A DNA stretch of 64,000 bases from positions 4,278,001 to 4,342,000 of the forward strand of contig NZ_CP118631.1 of the NCBI RefSeq assembly GCF_028993635.1. The letters are read 5' to 3'. The first letter of the stretch is position 1. Each line of letters begins with the position of its first letter. This document shows positions 61,038-64,000 of this stretch, in pieces. The position numbers were made by a program, and so were the translations under genes. The notes below the pieces were generated by a model. It was not told the origin of the DNA. It saw only the letters and a program-made list of their open reading frames with translations, and did not search any database. Origin of the DNA: Mucilaginibacter sp. SJ (lineage in GTDB: Bacteria > Bacteroidota > Bacteroidia > Sphingobacteriales > Sphingobacteriaceae).

Positions 61038-61185
61038 GCAGTAAAGTAACACAATCGGCTTTTACAGAAGAATAAACAATCGGCGACCGGGCTAAATGTA
61101 TAGATGAAATACCCATACAATTAACTTAAAGGAGCCCACATGAAATAAACGTCAGAAAAAAGGCCTTGATTTGAAACATGGTGAT

Positions 61186-61215
61186 CCGTTCATCATTAAA
61201 AAAAGGCCGTTCATC
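61186..61215 (+). promoter_or_regulatory. Paired CCGTTCATC direct repeats (LytTR sites)
   Basis: CCGTTCATC at 61186-61194 and 61207-61215, start-to-start 21 bp (two helical turns), before the TonB receptor ATG at 61320. A TAAAGTTTG stretch at 61235-61243 resembles a -7 box, so the second repeat would lie at the -33 region. The motif differs by one base from the LytTR-family AlgR site. Confidence 0.65.
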
Positions 61216-61319
61216 TATGGACACCGTCTTAAATTAAAGTTTGCCATTACGTTTACACGGGGAAAAATACCCGCACGTTTATTCTTAATCAGCAGAATAT
61301 TCGCCAGGTAATTGATAGC

Positions 61320-63590
61320 ATGAAACTTAAAATATTTGTCTTAAGCATATCAATATTATTGAGTAACGCAAGGCTGTATGCGCAGCAAAAAACTATCTCG
61401 GGAACGGTTATTGACAGCGCCACCCGCATGCCGGTTAATGGTGTTACCGTTGTTTTAAATCCGGTAAACCAAACAGCTATTACCAGCGAAACCGGATACT
61501 TTTCTTACAGGAACGTGGGGCCGGCGGCACTGTCCCTTACAATTACCGCCGTGGGCTACCAAAAAAAAGTTATTCCACTTACCGGGTATGGCCTTAAGCC
61601 CCTGATATGCCTGAGCCCAAAACAGACCTTATTAACCGATGTGGTGATCACTGCTAATAACCCGAACCCTTATAAAGCCATCAGCGAAACAGATATAAAA
61701 TTACGCGGGGTTTCTAATTCGCAGGAAGTGCTGCGCATAGTTCCGGGCCTGTTTATTGGCCAGCACCAGGGCGGCGGTAAGGCGGAGCAGATTTTTTTGA
61801 GGGGATTTGACAATGATCATGGTACCGACATCAATATGAGCGTTGATGGTATGCCGATCAATATGGTATCGCAGGCGCATGGACAGGGTTATGCAGATAG
61901 TCATTTTATCATCCCCGAAACGATTGAAAGCACCAATTATCAAAAAGGCATGTATAATGCAGAAAAAGGCGACCTCGCCGTGACCGGATTTGTGAACTTT
62001 AACACAGCCAACGCGATCAGTGCTAACCAAATCAAAATAGAAGGCGGACAGTTTAATACATACCGGGTATTTGGCATGGTCAACCTGCTCGGCGAAAAAG
62101 CTAAAGTCAATAACCAGTCCTGGTATGCCGCTTCAGAATACCGCTACAGCGATAGTTATTTTGATAACCCTCAACACTTTAAGCGTTTCAATTTTTTCAC
62201 CAAATATCATGGCAGGTTAAACGCTGATAATTGGCTAACGGTTAGCACTTCTGCTTTATCGAGTGCATGGAAAGCATCAGGCCAGATTCCGGAAAGCGCG
62301 GTAAACGAAGATGTCGTTGGTTTTTATGGTGCGCTTGATCCCAATGAAGGAGGTACAACATCGCGCATCAATGTAAATGCACAGCTTTTAACCGGGCTTT
62401 CAAATCATGACATCCTCGAAAATCAATTTTATTATTCGCGGTATAAATTTGATCTGCATACCAATTTTACGTTTTACCTGGCAGATACAGTTCATGGTGA
62501 TGAGATCCGTCAACGGGAATCGCGCAATTTGTACGGCTATAACGGCAGTTACCTTCATGAAGCCTACATAGGCAGCACCAGGCTGACAACGGAAGCAGGG
62601 ATCAATATCCGGCTGGATATAACCAAAGGTTCCGAACTGTCTCATACGGTCAATAACTTTACGGTTATCGATCCAATTAAATTGGGTGACATTACCGAAT
62701 TGAATGCAGGGGCTTATCTGAATGAAATGTTCCGGTTCAGCTCAAAGTTTTCCATGAATGCCGGTTTAAGGTTCGATCAGTTTTATTACCGGTATAATAA
62801 TAAACTGGCTACCGACAGCACACTTAACGGTATCGGTATTTATACCGCCAATAATAATGCAGTGAGCCCCAAATTGAATTTTTATTACCAGGTTAATGAC
62901 AAAACCCAGCTTTATTTATTAACCGGGAAAGGTTTTCACTCCAATGATACACGGGTGGTTGTAGCTCAGGGAGGGTTGCAAACTTTGCCCGCAGCATACG
63001 GTGCCGATTTGGGCACAGTATTTAAACCTGCCAAAAACCTGTTATTTAACGCTGCCTTATGGTACAGTTACCTGCAAAAAGAATATGTATATGGTGGTGA
63101 TGGCGGTTCGGTAGAGTTTAGTGGCCGTACCCGCCGCATTGGTTTTGACCTGTCCGGACGTTACCAGCCACTCAAATCCTTGTATTTTGATGCGGATGTA
63201 AATTACGCACACGGGCGCTCGCTGGATGACCCGGCAGGGGCAAACTATATTCCTTTAGCACCTGTTTGGAGCAGCACGGGTGGCATAACTTATATTTTTA
63301 AATACGGCTTTAACGGAAGCCTGCGCTACCGGTATCTTGGCGACCGCGCAGCAAATGCCGATTACAGCCTGATTGCCAGGGGCTATTTCATTAATGACCT
63401 GGTATTGAATTATACCCGGCCCAAATATGAAATTGGCTTAACCATAAATAATCTGTTCAATGTAAAGTGGAAGGAAACTCAATTTGAAACAGTTACCCGG
63501 TTAAAAAACCAGGCGCCTGTTGATGGAATAGCTTTTACAGCAGGAACAAAGTTCGCAGCTCTGGTACATCTCAGTTATTTCTTTAAATAA
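61320..63590 (+). CDS. TonB-dependent outer-membrane receptor
   Basis: A 756-residue receptor. A signal peptide (1-about 21, ending LYAQQ) is followed by a carboxypeptidase-like regulatory domain (ISGTVIDSATRMPVNGVTVVL, to about 105), a plug with LRIVPGLFIGQHQGGGKAEQIFLRGFDNDHGTDINMSVDG, and a 22-strand-type barrel ending in YFFK. No SusD gene follows, so it is a stand-alone receptor, perhaps for a metal chelate or a signal molecule; the plug's His-rich GQHQGGGKAEQ with FDNDHGTD could bind metal (speculative). The divergent LytS/LytTR pair likely regulates it. Confidence 0.93.
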   Translation: MKLKIFVLSISILLSNARLYAQQKTISGTVIDSATRMPVNGVTVVLNPVNQTAITSETGYFSYRNVGPAALSLTITAVGYQKKVIPLTGYGLKPLICLSPKQTLLTDVVITANNPNPYKAISETDIKLRGVSNSQEVLRIVPGLFIGQHQGGGKAEQIFLRGFDNDHGTDINMSVDGMPINMVSQAHGQGYADSHFIIPETIESTNYQKGMYNAEKGDLAVTGFVNFNTANAISANQIKIEGGQFNTYRVFGMVNLLGEKAKVNNQSWYAASEYRYSDSYFDNPQHFKRFNFFTKYHGRLNADNWLTVSTSALSSAWKASGQIPESAVNEDVVGFYGALDPNEGGTTSRINVNAQLLTGLSNHDILENQFYYSRYKFDLHTNFTFYLADTVHGDEIRQRESRNLYGYNGSYLHEAYIGSTRLTTEAGINIRLDITKGSELSHTVNNFTVIDPIKLGDITELNAGAYLNEMFRFSSKFSMNAGLRFDQFYYRYNNKLATDSTLNGIGIYTANNNAVSPKLNFYYQVNDKTQLYLLTGKGFHSNDTRVVVAQGGLQTLPAAYGADLGTVFKPAKNLLFNAALWYSYLQKEYVYGGDGGSVEFSGRTRRIGFDLSGRYQPLKSLYFDADVNYAHGRSLDDPAGANYIPLAPVWSSTGGITYIFKYGFNGSLRYRYLGDRAANADYSLIARGYFINDLVLNYTRPKYEIGLTINNLFNVKWKETQFETVTRLKNQAPVDGIAFTAGTKFAALVHLSYFFK

Positions 63591-63650
63591 TTCCTATTCG
63601 GGGAAGCTTTAGATGGAATTTTTGTTATGGGTTTGAGGAAGGGATTGCCT

Positions 63651-63687
63651 TTAAAAAAATAAAAGCCTCCCAACCTTGCGTCGGGAG
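63651..63687 (-). terminator. Rho-independent terminator on the minus strand
   Basis: CTCCCAAC (63667-63674) pairs with GTCGGGAG (63680-63687), with a run of T's on the minus strand (63651-63664). It would end a transcript coming from the right, either the partial gene at 63911 or a separate small RNA. The TonB receptor stops at 63590. Confidence 0.7.
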
Positions 63688-63910
63688 ACTTTCAACCTAA
63701 ACCTTATCACAATTAAACCGGTAAGTTTACCAGTTCGTGAATCTTATTACAATCCCTGTGCCAAAAATTGAAACTTTTTAAATTTTTATTTAATGTATCC
63801 TTGTTGATACATTAACAATAGGTTAAAGGGGAGTTCCCTTTACAAAATGTGTGCAATTAAGTGTCAAAAAGACACCATGGTTTTTATTGGCATACAGAAA
63901 ACTGAACACT

Positions 63911-64000
63911 TTATGCCTCTTTTGCAGCTTTTTTTCTACGCAGATAACTGTCAGTTAAAAATAGCGCCAAAATTACATCAAACACGAAAAAACTTTTCAT
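63911..64000 (-). CDS. Possible C-terminal end of a membrane protein, cut by the window
   Basis: The minus strand reads 29 codons to a TAA at 63911-63913: a hydrophobic stretch (FFVFDVILALFL) then a basic end (RRKKAAKEA). An ATG is at the window edge, but the frame is open beyond it, so this could be a small protein or the tail of a longer one. Not recognised. Confidence 0.35.
   Translation of the reverse strand: MKSFFVFDVILALFLTDSYLRRKKAAKEA

Larger units (their letters stand above)
63591..64000. other. Right-end region with no complete gene
   Basis: Apart from the minus-strand terminator and the 3' end of a possible gene (63911-64000), 63688-63910 has no ORF. On the minus strand it would be the 3' leader of a transcript. 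GGTTTAATTGTGATAAGG lies just before the terminator on that strand. Confidence 0.5.

Overview
The window reads as chromosomal DNA of a Bacteroidota bacterium, most likely Sphingobacteriaceae and possibly Mucilaginibacter-like (inference). The signs are -7 boxes of the Bacteroidota form TAnnTTTG, almost no Shine-Dalgarno sequences, a GH20/GH43 glycan-degradation complement, a TonB-dependent receptor with a carboxypeptidase-like N-terminal domain, a B-type succinate dehydrogenase, DUF4142/DUF4199/DUF3098 families, and intergenic regions full of short dispersed repeats. No rRNA, tRNA, CRISPR array, prophage or transposase gene was seen.

Layout. 1-5.7 kb (minus): yceD-rpmF-plsX-fabH-accB-accC followed by tatC, a fatty-acid/phospholipid initiation operon. 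5.9-12.3 kb: a secreted subtilase, then ftsX, a DUF3098 membrane protein, uppP, truB and ribF. 12.3-26 kb: a LysE exporter, a BtuF-like binding protein, GH20 hexosaminidase, a secreted M24 peptidase, GH43, a DEAD-box helicase, a GNAT, a low-molecular-weight phosphatase, S1/P1 nuclease, a lipoprotein and fumC. 26-38 kb: small envelope proteins, a Gfo/Idh/MocA oxidoreductase, gcvT, comB, gltX, a histidine kinase overlapping a DinB protein, and pdeM. 39-45 kb: sdhCAB, then LysR, type-2 ferredoxin reductase and a [2Fe-2S] ferredoxin. 46-51 kb: DUF4199, a membrane-tethered LuxR regulator and a DUF1800/DUF1501 export pair. 52-64 kb: YceI divergent from a membrane-anchored winged-helix regulator, an alpha/beta hydrolase, two glycosyltransferases in AT-rich surroundings, a Crp/Fnr-like regulator with an SDR, and a LytS/LytTR two-component pair divergent from a TonB-dependent receptor.

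The most unusual content is between the genes. Two copies of a MITE-like element (7701-7898 and 45923-46139) have the same 18-bp terminal inverted repeats and 9-10 bp target duplications, differ at one base by eye, and each sits inside an older repeat. At least eight other repeat families can be seen. Some have entered reading frames: the N-terminus of comB, the C-terminus and an internal stretch of gltX, and the signal peptide of a lipoprotein.

The best regulatory signals are two CCGTTCATC direct repeats exactly 21 bp apart before the TonB receptor beside a LytTR regulator, a 16-bp palindrome between the Crp/Fnr-like gene and its SDR neighbour, and three TTGTAAA direct repeats in front of the membrane-bound winged-helix regulator. 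All functional assignments come from motif and family recognition by eye; no database search was run.
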